DNA of 64,000 bases, taken from positions 682,001-746,000 of the forward strand of contig CBFFRQ010000018.1 in NCBI GenBank assembly GCA_965644315.1. Direction: 5' to 3'. The position numbers were made by a program, and so were the translations under genes. A model generated the notes under the pieces. That model worked only from the letters and a program-made list of their open reading frames with translations. It had not been told where the DNA came from and searched no databases. This stretch comes from Caecitellus pseudoparvulus. Lineage: Eukaryota; Bigyra: Bicosoecida. Shown here in pieces: positions 31,998 through 43,101 of this stretch. Every line of letters starts with the position of its first letter. Position 1 is the first letter of the stretch.

Positions 31998-34532
31998 TTA
32001 GTCCCCCAGCTGCGCTCGCAGCGCCGCAATGTGGGCCTTCAGGTCCACAGCCCTGCTGCCTTGCTCCTTGGAGACCAACGCAGCCTGCACTGCGTCTTGC
32101 GTTGCCCGACTCGCAGCATTACTCGCCTGCGCTGCCTGCAGGACTGCGCGCGTCGCAGTGGTCATGTCTTGCAGTGCCTGTGAACTCGCGACCGCATCCG
32201 CGCTGCTTTTCCCGCTCGCAAGGTGGGCCCCATGCCGTGCGCGACTCGCTGGGGCTGGCAACAGCGCGAGGGGGGCTGCGTGACCGGACTGCTGGGCCGC
32301 ACGCACCGCGGCGCTGGGGCTGCGGGCCAGTCTGTCTGCGGCTGCGGTGGGCTGCGGGCTGGAGCTTCCGCGGGGACCATCCAGCTTGGCGCTGCTGGGC
32401 AGCGTGGCCTGCAGGGACAGCAGCCGGCTGGATGCAGCATCCAGCATCGCGCTGATGTCTTCTGCTGTCATAGAAGAGGGCTGCTGGGGGCGGTGCTGCA
32501 CCGAGAGGGGAACCTGTTCCCCTGGGTGTGCTGTGGGCTGACTGGCCGCCGTCCACGGCTGGGCCTTGCTTGAAGAAGCCGGCGGCAGCACGATGACGCG
32601 TGTCCCTTTGCCCGGGAAGCCTGCTGCGTGCGGTGTGGTCGCCTGCAAGGGTGGCACGAGTGAGGGGGTTGAGGAGGAAGCTGTTGCTGTCTGCGTGGCC
32701 CAGGTGGAGCTGGGTGTCGCAGACGCGGGCACGTCAATGGCGGGGGAGGCGGCAATGACTGGCGCCGTTGTCGTTGTGGAGGGCAACGTCCATGATGAGC
32801 CTGTCAGAACCGTCATCCCGACAGTGGCCTGCACCCCCCGCTGAGCAGGTGGCAAGGGGCGGTGAAACACCTCGTCCCGCGGCTCGAGCGGGGTGGGTGG
32901 ATGCCACTGCGAAGGATGAGAGGGGAAGCCATCAGGCGAGGCCAGGGCACCTGGGGGGCCCCTTGAGGATGCAGTGGGGACTGGCGGCGCCTTGTCTGGG
33001 CGTTGTAATACATGCGCAGCAGCTGCTGCTGCAGTGGCTGCATACTGCAGGGAAGGTGGCACTCGGCGGTCGAAGCCCTCGAACAGATCTGCGCCGGAGT
33101 GGTGTGCCCCTTGCGCTTGCACCTCCCCACGTGTTGCAAAGTATGCGTCTTCTTCTGAGGCCGCTGGCAGCCGGCCACTGGCCACAGCTTGCTGCCTCCA
33201 CATGGCGTCAGCTGTGCGCATGGCGAGAAGAGAGGCGTGCACTGAGCGTGTCTGTGCCGCAGGCGCCGTTGCCCCCGAGCGTGGTGTGCTGGTGGAGGGA
33301 GAAGTGTGCCCTGCAGAGCTTGTGGGGTGGTTGAATCCGTGCTGTTGCCGGTGGGGGCGGGCCTGCTGCTGGGCCCTGTCCCCGGTCACCACAGCCATGG
33401 CACTGCGTACCTGCCGGTGCATGTCTGCATGCTGCGGAGACAGCTCAGATACGTGGTGCGCCAAGGGCGTCGAGCCCTGCGCAACAAGGTGTCCCACAGA
33501 CATGCTGTGGGGCGATGATGCGGGCCACACAGACGGGGGTCCTGCCGATGTTGGGCCTGTGCCTGGCCTGGGCGGCGTTGGGCGACGCCTGTCCCTGTGC
33601 CACCCTCCTTCATCCTCTCCGTCGACGCCTGCCTCACTCCGGAAGGTGGCAGAGGCATCGATTTCGTCTGCATCTGAGTCTGCCGGGCTCGGGAGCTCCT
33701 CCCGTGCTGCGCTGTGGCGGCTGGAACCGTACCTGCGTGCCTCCCCGTGTCTCTCTGTGACGATGTTGGGCGAGCGCACGAGGGGCCACTCCGCCGCATC
33801 CTTGTAGAAGCGATGGCTGGTCAACAGTGCCCGCTCCCGCTGCGTTCCTGACAACAACGGCACAGCTGCCACAGGGTGTCCATGCTCCGTGTCAGGGCCC
33901 CCCCAGCTGCTGGACGTGCTGCCCAGGGACACTCCCCCATCCCCTTGCCGCACCGAAGGAGGCTGCGGGGCTGACGGCTTGCGCTGCTTGCAAGGTGTTG
34001 CTGAGGGTGTTCCTCGGCTGGGTTTGCCGAGGATCGGGCCGAGCTGGTCCGGTTTCCCAGGGCAAGAGGGCTGTGGGTGCTGGAAGGCCTTCGGCTTGGG
34101 TGGGTGGCCCCGGTGTGGCTCTTGGGGCGGTGCAGCAGGGCTCGACACAGATGGCGACGTTGCCCTGCCAAAGGGCAGCCCACTAGCTCGCCCCACAGCA
34201 TCGCCTGTGCTGGAGCCATCCTGCCGTTTGCGCACAGGCAGCGCCCGTGAGCCAGGCACCCACTGCCTTTGTTGCTGTGTTGGAGGCTGTGACTGGCCGG
34301 GATGCGTGGAAGGACGAGGACCAGGACGTGGCGCAGTGGGTGACTGGGTGTCTCTGGAATGTGCCGTCATTGCCAGGAGTCGCTGGAGCTGTGCAGACAA
34401 GGCGATTGCGGGCGGGTGTGAAGTGCAGCAGCCTTGCACCAGCACAATTTCCGCGCAGGTCAGCGTGGGTGCGCTGGCGCTTACCTTTGCATGGACGCGT
34501 TGTTTCACTGCATCAGCATCGGATTCGGACAT
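31998..34532 (-). CDS. Long disordered protein with short helical ends, unrecognised
   Basis: Best model: ATG 34532, a 96-bp in-frame intron after VHAK (about 34493-34398, GTAAGC...GCACAG) and one long exon to the TAA at 31998, giving about 813 residues. The intron has good splice ends and its removal joins RVHAK to LQRLLAM in one helix. Conserved-looking VNDLLGYKTQPVLDILL is encoded just upstream of this ATG, so a further 5' exon is possible and the start is uncertain. The middle is Pro/Ser/Gln/His-rich and disordered. The last 70 residues form a helix (TTATRAVLQAAQASNAASR, then KAHIAALRAQLGD). The N-terminal helix pair weakly recalls the N-terminal domains of DEAH splicing helicases, but no helicase follows. 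Function unknown. Confidence 0.55.
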   Translation of the reverse strand: MSESDADAVKQRVHAKVSASAPTLTCAEIVLVQGCCTSHPPAIALSAQLQRLLAMTAHSRDTQSPTAPRPGPRPSTHPGQSQPPTQQQRQWVPGSRALPVRKRQDGSSTGDAVGRASGLPFGRATSPSVSSPAAPPQEPHRGHPPKPKAFQHPQPSCPGKPDQLGPILGKPSRGTPSATPCKQRKPSAPQPPSVRQGDGGVSLGSTSSSWGGPDTEHGHPVAAVPLLSGTQRERALLTSHRFYKDAAEWPLVRSPNIVTERHGEARRYGSSRHSAAREELPSPADSDADEIDASATFRSEAGVDGEDEGGWHRDRRRPTPPRPGTGPTSAGPPSVWPASSPHSMSVGHLVAQGSTPLAHHVSELSPQHADMHRQVRSAMAVVTGDRAQQQARPHRQQHGFNHPTSSAGHTSPSTSTPRSGATAPAAQTRSVHASLLAMRTADAMWRQQAVASGRLPAASEEDAYFATRGEVQAQGAHHSGADLFEGFDRRVPPSLQYAATAAAAAAHVLQRPDKAPPVPTASSRGPPGALASPDGFPSHPSQWHPPTPLEPRDEVFHRPLPPAQRGVQATVGMTVLTGSSWTLPSTTTTAPVIAASPAIDVPASATPSSTWATQTATASSSTPSLVPPLQATTPHAAGFPGKGTRVIVLPPASSSKAQPWTAASQPTAHPGEQVPLSVQHRPQQPSSMTAEDISAMLDAASSRLLSLQATLPSSAKLDGPRGSSSPQPTAAADRLARSPSAAVRAAQQSGHAAPLALLPAPASRARHGAHLASGKSSADAVASSQALQDMTTATRAVLQAAQASNAASRATQDAVQAALVSKEQGSRAVDLKAHIAALRAQLGD

Positions 34533-35034
34533 TGTCAACAGGATATCAAGCACTGGCTGTGTCTTGTAGCCGAGCAAATCATTCACACCGGAGACCCAAG
34601 CTGTGCCACACAACCTGGTGACGCAGCCGCGCGGCGCTGGTTTGCCGCTGCGCCACGCCCCAATCTGCAAGGCCGCAACGGCACGTTTCCCGTCGATGCA
34701 GGGCCCCTAAGTTTAGGGAATTGCCTCGGAGTGGTGTGTTTTTTGTTTTGAGTGTTTCCCATTCGGAATTTATTTCAATTGGGGGCAAAACTTGGATCAA
34801 AGGAAAGTGAACACTCCACGAAGATCACCACACCGCTACTGGGCCCGGATCTTTGGTCACGCTCTTTGTCCGCGATCAAAACAAATCCCACGCCTTCAAC
34901 CATTCTGCGCACCACATGCAAAAGATGTCTGCACACTCGATGCAGTTCGTTTGCTCCATTGCCGTGCGGATTCGGGGTCGGCGCTTGCCCGGAGCTTCAA
35001 GCGCACTCCAACCCTCGACTGTTGCCGGTGCAGC
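34533..35034. other. Divergent intergenic region with AT-rich patch
   Basis: 502 bp between two divergent starts. Bases of about 34711-34800 are clearly AT-richer than the rest of the window, with T runs near 34739-34749. Part of 34533-34620 may be coding for the minus-strand neighbour. No RNA gene is seen. Confidence 0.4.
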
Positions 35035-36810
35035 ATGGCACTTGTTGCTGGCCGGCTTCGTGGGCTTTCAGTCGCCTTGGTTGCTTTAGAGTACCATCTT
35101 GGGGCATGGCGAGGCTTTGCATCGCAAAGCAGAGGGCGACTGTGGCCGTCTGCGATGCGCGCACGTGCGGCGACGCCAGTTGCACAGCCACACCGCCCTT
35201 TGAAAGGGACCATACTGAGGGTCGAGCCTGATTTCTGGGAGGTGGAGGTTCCAGGGACAGGGTCGGGGCAAGTCCGCAAGCAGCACATGGTGCAGCCTGG
35301 CCGGCCCGGGCAGCAGGTGACTGTGTACGCTTTGCAAGCGTCGCCATTGGGAGGGTTGGGTGAGTTTGGGGAGGCTCGGCGGTGCAGCAGAGCGACTCCA
35401 GGGCGTGTCCTGCACTTTATACAGATTTTTCTCTGACGCCCGGTGGGAAGAAGACCAAGGAACAGCTGGGGGCCCTGCTGGAGGTGTATTTAGTGAGTGG
35501 TTCGAGAAGCAATTACCGCACCCAGCGTTCGTCATGCCCGCTGCTTGCATCGCCTGCGGCAGAAACGGAATGGGAAGTTCCTAGCCCTGAAGCCCTCTTC
35601 ACCGCCGGAGGACGTCAAGGACAAGCTGGGTCTGTCCAAGTCGTACGTCCACCACCTCGCAACGTGCACGGCCCACGGAGCATCCGCACGAGCCTTCCTT
35701 CGCAGGCAATTCAAAACTGCGGTGCACGAGCTCCGCAAGGCAAATCGCCTCATTGTCTCTGAGGAAGGCGTGTCCTTGTTGCCCTCCAAGCGCACGAAGC
35801 GCGGAGGTGGTGAAGAGGCGGCCTTGCTGCGCCGCCACAAGGCAGCGGCACGAGCCAGTATCCTGGCTCGCGTGCCCGAGGCAGAGGAGGCGTACGGGCT
35901 GCGCGCAGCGGCAGACGAGGCACTGCACCTACTCCCTCCCTCAGCACGCAACGCCCTGTTGGAGTTGCCAGGGGGAGTGCGCCATGGCGTGCCGCAGACA
36001 CTGGCACCTCACAAACGAGCCGCACGGCTGCGGCGTCAACGCCAGGGCATGCGTGCGAGTGCAGTGGTGAACGACCCAGCAAACCGCATGGTGTTTGCTC
36101 TGGAAGAAGAACCGGCCTTTGTTGAGGGAAGTGGGGGCGCCCCCAGCTCCGGTGCAGGCTTGGCCCCCCCTGTCCCACCCGGCATGAAGGCAGTGGCGGG
36201 TCGCAGCACCCTTTCCCCCGCCAAGCAGGCGGAGCTGCGCCGCATGGAGAAGGAAGGGGACTTTGAGGTCCTGGATACGTACGTCCCTGCTGACAAGCCA
36301 CAAACGCCCCCGCCCCAGGCCGCTGCGAGCATGCAGGAGGCAAGGCAAGAACCCTCCTCAGCTCCTGCAGCCCCCGTGCCTCTCCGGGCCGTTGCCCAGG
36401 CGGTGGACTCCATGGCGAGGAAAAAGCGAGGTGGTGCTGCGGCCGCCAACTCTGTCTTGATTCAGGACCAGAGCCGGCTCGAGGAGTTGCTGGAGGTGGC
36501 CCCCGGGGAAGCAGAGGAGGGGGAGCAGTCAGACCTGGCTTACTTCATGCGGGTGCTGGGGGAGGACGTAGGGCAGTACGGAGACATCTTCAGCGAAGGG
36601 GAGCAAGGCGTGCAGGAGGCGCTGGCGCACCCCAACATCCTCCACCTGCGCCGGGCAGTGGCGGAGGGCTCCGTGGACCCTGCCACCCTGACTGGCAGTA
36701 CACGGGCGGCCCTGGCGGAGTCCTTGCGATCGTCTCGCATCCCTGAACACCGCCACGTCTTGGCCCGAATCCGCGCCCTGGAAAGTGGTGCAGAGGGCGA
36801 CGAACGGTGA
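35035..36810 (+). CDS. Unrecognised protein with mitochondrial-type N terminus
   Basis: Exons are 35035-35359, 35425-35492 and 35563-36810, with introns of 65 and 70 bp, giving 546 residues. The N terminus MALVAGRLRGLSVALVALEY looks like a mitochondrial presequence. After it comes a compact beta-rich segment (GTILRVEPDFWEVEVPG, then QQVTVYALQ). Exons 2 and 3 encode a helical domain (KKTKEQLGALLEVYL, LGLSKSYVHHLATC, FLRRQFKTAVHELRKANRL), basic and winged-helix-like. The remainder has Glu/Ala/Arg helices and a C-terminal acidic part (SDLAYFMRVLGEDVGQYGD). An organellar ribosome or nucleoid factor is conceivable, but I recognise no family. Splice phases all agree, which supports the model. It ends 36 bp from the convergent demethylase-like gene. 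Confidence 0.7.
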
Positions 36811-36823
36811 GGGTGCAGGGCGC

Positions 36824-36835
36824 AATGCATGCATT
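36824..36835. other. Palindrome AATGCATGCATT between convergent genes
   Basis: A perfect 12-bp palindrome in the 36-bp gap between two stop codons, followed on the plus strand by TTTTG. It is a candidate shared 3'-end signal. Confidence 0.6.
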
Positions 36836-36846
36836 TTTGCGCAGCA

Positions 36847-39800
36847 TCACGTGTACAGCGTCTGCGCCAGGCTGCTCCACTGGTGTGGCGGCACCGTGTC
36901 CCAGCCACTCAGCTGCTTGTGCACTCGTGCCGCCTCCCGCAAGCCAGTTTCGTAGGCCCCCGCGACAGTTGTCGGGTGTTGCCGGTTGGTGGCCTCTCCT
37001 GCGAAGCACAGGCAGTTGTCCAGGCCGACCGGCGCTGCCAGGACGTCATATGCGTGGCCTGTGGAGCCAACGGGGATGTGAGAGTACGCTCCCCGTGAGT
37101 GCGGGTCACTGCCCCAGCGGGTTACGTAATACGACGTGGGGGGTGGCGTGTGGGGTCCGAAGAGGTCCTGCAGCGCCTTCATCACGCGCGTCAGGACTTG
37201 GTCATCTGGCACGCCCTCCACCCACTCCGCCGCCTCCCCTGCCATCATGGCAATGAGCGTGGGGCTGCCCCCTGTCAGGCGGTCCAGAGCCCAGAACATG
37301 TAGCCCTCCCCGCGAGGGTCGGAGGGGTCCAGCTGAGCTCGCCCGAACATGTCCTCAATGACCCCCGCTTCCTCCTCGCCCTCCTCCTCCTCCTCGCCAG
37401 ACTCTGACTCGCTGGCTGAGCGGGAACGAGCTGTGGGAGAGGCATTCCCAGTCTCAGCACCAACTCCACTGGCCTCGGCACCACTCGGCTGAGCTGTGGG
37501 GCGCTTTGGGCGCTTGGCCGCGATCTTGGCCAGGGCTGCCGCACCACCCTTCAGCAACTCCTCCGCCTCAGCAACGCCGCCGCTGGAAATCAGCAAGGCA
37601 TCCACGACGTCGTGCACAGACGAGGAGCCAGCCTTCAGCAGCAGCGCACAGGCCTTGCGCACGATGTCGTCAGGGACGTACCGACTGTGCAGCCGCACGC
37701 CAGGGAGCAACATGACGGGGGGGATGTCACTTGCACCTGAGGCAGAGGCCAGTGTGAGGGGCTTCTTGGCATGGCCTCCACGGGGCGGCTTGGCGGGGGC
37801 AGGCTCAGCGGTTGGTGTGGCTGACGCGTCCTCCGCCTCCGCGACTCCCAGCGGCGCACCTGCCCGGCGCCAGAACGCGTGGGGGAAGCGCAGGATGACC
37901 TTGTTGAGGAGGCCGTTCCCCATCGCCTCCACGGCTGCCTGCTTTGCAGGCGGCAGCGCAGGCTCGAACTGCACGTCGCCCGCCTTCAAGCAGCCCAAGG
38001 GAAGCGTGACCACCGCTGCATCTGCTGTGACCTCCTCGCCATTTCGCAGGGCAATGCGCACAGCAGCACCGGGCGGGGCTGGCGAGGCGTCCTCGCGCGC
38101 AGCCCCCCCTCCCTTGCTTTTCGTGCCTGTCCCACACGCTGGAACAGCGGGCGCCGAGCTGCCACCCGCGGCGGCCAAGGGGTGCGCTGAGCCGATGTAG
38201 TCGGGAGTGGCAGCTGCAGCGTACTCGATGCTGGCCACGGGCGCTCGCAGCGTGACTGGGATGTCCTTGGCCACAGCCCGAATGATGCCGTCGTAGCCAC
38301 ACTTGAGCATGGTGTGCCGGCCATAGTTGTGCATGTTATCGGCGTCGTCTTGATCCCAATGACGCAGGCTCACCCGGCTCAGCGGTGCGGCGCAGCCGTA
38401 CTCAAGGTTGCTGACGTGCCACCGCACCAAGGCATCGGTGACGGCATCAGCCGTCACCTCTTGCTGACGGGCAGGGTCGCCTGCTTGCCCCTCTGCCAGG
38501 GCCGCCGCCGCGGCTCGCAAGGCAGCGTCTCCGGCAGCGGACAGGGATGAAGCCTGGCGTGTCAGCGCGTCCTGCCCCAGCACCACCGCAGTGGTGCAGC
38601 CGCCGTCACCGTCAACGGAGGGAAGCCCGGCGGTAGGCTCGCACGAACAGCCATGGGTTGCTTGGCCTGCATCTTCCACGGGCAGGGTCACGAAGCCTTC
38701 GCCGTCAAAACTCGTTTTGGGCTTGATGGAGAGGGCAGCCGCGTCCCCTGCAGGCGTGGGCAAGGGCAGCTGGTTGAAGTGCAGCACGCGGCGCAGCTCA
38801 CAGTGCAATTGGGCACCAGTGATGCCTGGCAACACCTCTGCTGCACCAGTCAGCCCACCAGCCTTGCGCCGCTTCGCCAATGCATCCACGCCCTCAGCTG
38901 GGGCCGCGTCTCGATCTCGCTTCCACCCACCTGCTTGAGCTGAAGAAACAGCTGCCAATGGCAAGCCCTGCAGCACCCCCTGCTCAAGGAAGGGCGGCGG
39001 CAACACGCGGGACAGGGGCACGCCAGAGTTGTGTGCCAGGGTGAAGGCGCGCAGTTTTGAGATGAACTCTGCCGCGGCGCCCAGGGACACGTCCCACGCT
39101 CGCCCAGACCAGCCCCGTAGCACCACACCACAGGCCCGCAGCAGGGCTGAGGGGCTGCTCCACATGTCACCGAAAGCCGACTCGACGACAATGTGTCCGG
39201 GAGGCGCAGGCGTGGCTAGGTCACTTGTGCCCGCCGCCGACGGCACGGGGGAGGGCGAGGCTGCCGAGGCACCCCGTTTGCTGGAAGCGCCCGGCGAGTT
39301 GGGCGTCTCTGGTTCGCCCTGGGAGGCGGGGGTAGGCGTGTCCTCCCGGCGGCGCTTGCTGCCCCCAACCGATGCGGCCTTGCCTGCCTTGCTCGCGCCA
39401 GCTTTGGCCTTGGGGGGTGCATCCACCACGACGGCACACCATGCCGCGGCAGCCTCTGCCACCTGCCTGGGCAGCTCTACGTCCCCAGCGGCGTCTTTCT
39501 TGCGCCGACTGCGAGGAGCTGGCCAGTTCACGCCGTGGGGGTCCTCCTCTGCCTCCAGTGCCGCCATGATGAGGGACCGCACATCTCCCGACAGCGCCTC
39601 GGGCTTGCCATTGGTCGGCGCCGGCAGCAGGCTGGTGATGGAGGGGGGCAGCGCGCCCCCCGCACGGTATGAACCGCGCATGTCGTTGGCGGCAGCCAGC
39701 AGCGCATTGTACTGACTCTCAGCCGCCGCGTCCAATGCGCGTGGAGCAGGGAAGCCTGCAATGCGCAAGGGGTCATCGTCACACTGTGCAGCCGGGGCAC

Positions 39801-42800
39801 GCCCCTCCAGGCCAAGCCCGCCGCCACGCGTGCCCGCAGAGCGCACGGGCAAGGTGGGCTGCGCCGCACCCAGAACGGGGCCAGAGGGGAGCCCCTTGGC
39901 GTCCAGGGGCACCCCTGGCGATCCCGAGGCGTCTCCAGACCCCACGTAGCACGCCATGACCTTGCCCACCAGGTGCCACTCCGCCGGCATGCCCAGCCAA
40001 TTGCACACCAGGGCAAGCTCTCGTGCCACGCGCAGGGCAGCGCCCTGCGCCCGCCGCTTGCACGCGTCCGATGCCCCCACGGCGTCACTGGCGCAAGCAT
40101 CGAGCACTGCGTGCAGCCGGCGCAGAAGGCGCAGGTGCTGGCTCAGGCGCAAGCTCTCCGCTGCAGCCAGCTTGGCGCACTCGTCCACGACTGTGTACAG
40201 TGTGGACGACAGGAAGCGGCTGGGAGGGCAGCCCTCAGGCGGCGGCTGTGCCTTGCGACTGCGCAGGCGCTGAGCGAGAGAGGGGGGGATGTCGCCTTTG
40301 GGCGAGGCGCCCACATCGGGCAGGGTGTCTCCGCGCAGCAAGTCATCCAGCAGCCCCGCCTCAAACTCAGACAGCGCCACGCCAGCCGCTGTGCGGGGAA
40401 TGGTGCCCTCTGCCAGCGTGCTGCCGGGGTGTTTCTTCTTCTTGGCCTTGCTGTCTCGCCCGTCGCGAGAGCGGGGTGGGGGTGCGGGGCCACGCCCCAC
40501 GCCTTGTGGCACCAGTGCTCCGAACTTGGGCGGCAGCACGTCAGTGACGGCCAGAATGCCTTCTGCCGACTTGACGGCTGCCGCCAGCTCGGCAGCTTCC
40601 GCTTGGCGCGACGCCAGGCGACGCCACAGCGCAGGCGGCACACGCCCCATGTCCAGGAAGGCTGCCGGCCCAGCAGAGACAATGGCTTGCCCTCGAGGTG
40701 ACTCCCGGTGCGCTGCCAAGGTGTGCAGGACGTCTGCCTCGGCTTCCACTGCCTCCATGGCAGCTACGCGACGTGGCCCCAGGAGGGACTGGTACGCGTG
40801 GTAGGCGATGACGCCGCCCACCACGATGCCGCGCACTTGTGCCTCCAGATGGCTGTTATTGAAGGCCGTCACACTGGGCTGTGCAGACAGCGGCAGGAGA
40901 ATGCGGCAGACGCTGTTGCTCAGGTTGTACACGGGCAGGGAAGCTTGGCGGGCCAGCATGGCGGCGGGGTTGGGCTCGTCCCCGGTTGTGACCATGGCGC
41001 CTGCGTCGGCATTGCAGCCCACAGCATTCCGCACAGTGTGCACGCGGCCCCCAACACGCGACCGCGCCTCCAGCACTGTCACACGGTACCCCAGCAGAGT
41101 CAGCTGCCGCGCAGTGGTGAGGCCGGCAATGCCGGCGCCCACCACTGCGACGTGCTTTGTTGCCGGGCGGGTGGGCAAGCCAGCACCCTGAGCCTCCCCC
41201 ACCCGGCGGGGCAGCGCCACCGCCCCATGGTTGATGAAGCCTGTCACGGCCAGGAAAAAGAAGACTCGCAGGGTGAACTCGTGCAGGAAGGACGGCAGGC
41301 CCATGAGAGCCTCCTGCGGGGTGAGCAGCTGCTGCGGGCGCTGCACCCACCGCAGGAGGATGTGGTTGCGCACGTCAAGGAATGCCTGGTTGCAGTCCAA
41401 GCACGTCGTGTGCCACGGCTGTGGCTCCAGGGACCCGTCGCTGGCCAGGGGGATGACCTTGTCGGGCGCCGCGTGCCGGGCACGAGCCCACCGACAGGCT
41501 TGGCGCTGGGCATCTGTGACAGGCTTGGGCAGGTCGGTGGGAGCAGGGGGGGGCGCTGCAGCTGGCGGCAGTGGGGGTGACACCCACGGGCAGGCGTCGT
41601 CCACCAGGTCCAAGGACACGGCGTCCGTGGCCAGGGCCGGGGCGGCAGCGGCAGACGCGCCGCTCACATCCCCTGACATGGCGGAGGCGAGGTCAAAGAC
41701 AGAGCCACTGGAGCCACCCTCCTCCCCTTGCTGCTCCTGGGCCATGACCGCGGAGGCCACTTCGGGCGTGTCCACGTCCCCCAGCGCCTCCGTGTTGGCG
41801 CTGGCAGGGGTCGGTGCGGCAGCCCCCGCTTCAGTCGCCTCCTCCCCGGCACCAGCTGTAGCGCTTGTGGGTGCTCCCTCCTCTCCATCGTCCTGCCCCA
41901 CACCGGGAGTGCTGGGTGAGGGCGAGGCGGCGGCAGGGCTCTCTGCAGCGCCTTCATCGGCTCGCGGGGCAGGGGCGGTGCTGGGCGCACCTCTGGAGGG
42001 CGTGGAGGGCGCCTGGTCCTCACTCGCCGCCTTGCGCGAGCCAGTCACGGGGGCAGCCGAGGCCCCCTTGCGCTTGGAGCGCGTGTACACGAAGCGCGAG
42101 ACGGCGGAGGCCGCCTCCTCTGCACAGTGGGGGAAGGCAGCCACCTCACCGGGTGACATGCGCGCGGGCTCCAGGCCGGCGGCAAAGGCTCCCGAAAAGT
42201 GCTTATTGCCCGCCGAGTCCGGGCCGAAGACGTGTGCCGCCAGCCACTTGCGGGAGGCTCGCCAGCTGCTGACGATGCGCATCGCCACGGCGTGTCGGCG
42301 CCACGCTGCCTCAGCAGGGCCCATGCCGGCAGGCGGCGGGGGAATGGCAAAGGTGTCCTGCAGGGGGGGCAAGCCAGCTGCCTTGGCCCACGCATCGTCA
42401 GCGTGGCGGTCTTGGGGGGAAGGTGCCAACACCCACTTCAGGTGCTGGCGGTACTGGGAGACGATCTGTGCCCTGGCTGTGCTCTCGCCCTGCACTCCCA
42501 TGGCAGCAACAATATCATCCCACAGGTCTTCGGACTCCACTTTCTCCGCCCCCCCCGCGGCATGCAAGCACTGCACCAGCATGTACAAGTCTGCGCAGGG
42601 TGGTGTGTGATGGCGGCCAGTGACGCTGGCGGTGCCTCGCGGCGCCGCATGAATGGCCGCAGGCGCCGCACACACTCACCTAAAGGGTAGCCTGCCAGTG
42701 TTGGCTTTCTCTGTGCGAGGTGTGGGAAGCGCACTTCCAACGCGCGCTCCAGCAGCATTCGCTGGTGCAGCCTGGACGGCACGAAGGTGCCATTGCGAAT

Positions 42801-42851
42801 GCTGCTCAGCAGTGTCGGCACACCCTTGATGTCCACTGCGCCATCCTCCAT
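36847..42851 (-). CDS. ARID-SWIRM-amine oxidase protein (LSD1-type histone demethylase)
   Basis: FAD-dependent lysine demethylase family. Exons are 42851-42680 and 42590-36847, with an 89-bp intron, giving 1,971 residues. An ARID DNA-binding domain spans about residues 20-110 ([47 protein letters not shown]). After a 300-residue Ala/Ser/Glu linker comes a SWIRM-like domain near 455-520 ([29 protein letters not shown]). The amine-oxidase FAD site [16 protein letters not shown] with [13 protein letters not shown] starts near 540. The active-site region [10 protein letters not shown] (Lys near 1619) and the C-terminal [18 protein letters not shown] follow. Very large low-complexity insertions split the oxidase. 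A GTG-led 5' extension and a further 5' exon are possible, since CCGGAATAG just upstream reads as an acceptor. Nuclear and chromatin-bound by family. It lies 250 bp downstream of the desaturase gene on the same strand. Confidence 0.92.
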
Positions 42852-43101
42852 GCCGAAGGCCGACAGAGACACCTATTCCGGGGTGGCGAGAGGCAGCACC
42901 CGGAAGCCGCTGTTGGGGCGGGCGGGTCCTTGCAGTGACGCGGGCAGTGCGGAAATAGAGCACACCCTGCGCCGGTGGGGCGAATGCCCAGGCCAGCAAG
43001 CTGAGCAGGAGCAGAGGCAGGGTACGTGCTCAGGCGCGCTGCACACGAACTGACGACAGGCGTGAATTGTCGTAGGTGCCGCTCTGGTAAAGTGCATGCG
43101 C

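Noticed and set aside
34533-34670. TTG-led N-terminal extension of the disordered protein
   Set aside because: Nuclear genes rarely start at TTG. Part of the segment may be an upstream exon, but I could not find a phase-consistent junction.
41231-42610. 459-codon open frame on the plus strand
   Set aside because: Antisense to the ARID-SWIRM-oxidase exon, whose conserved motifs are unmistakable.
42873-43097. Extra first exon of the demethylase (minus ATG at 43097)
   Set aside because: The acceptor-like AATAG before 42872 is suggestive, but the candidate exon has no conserved feature and the donor is unclear.
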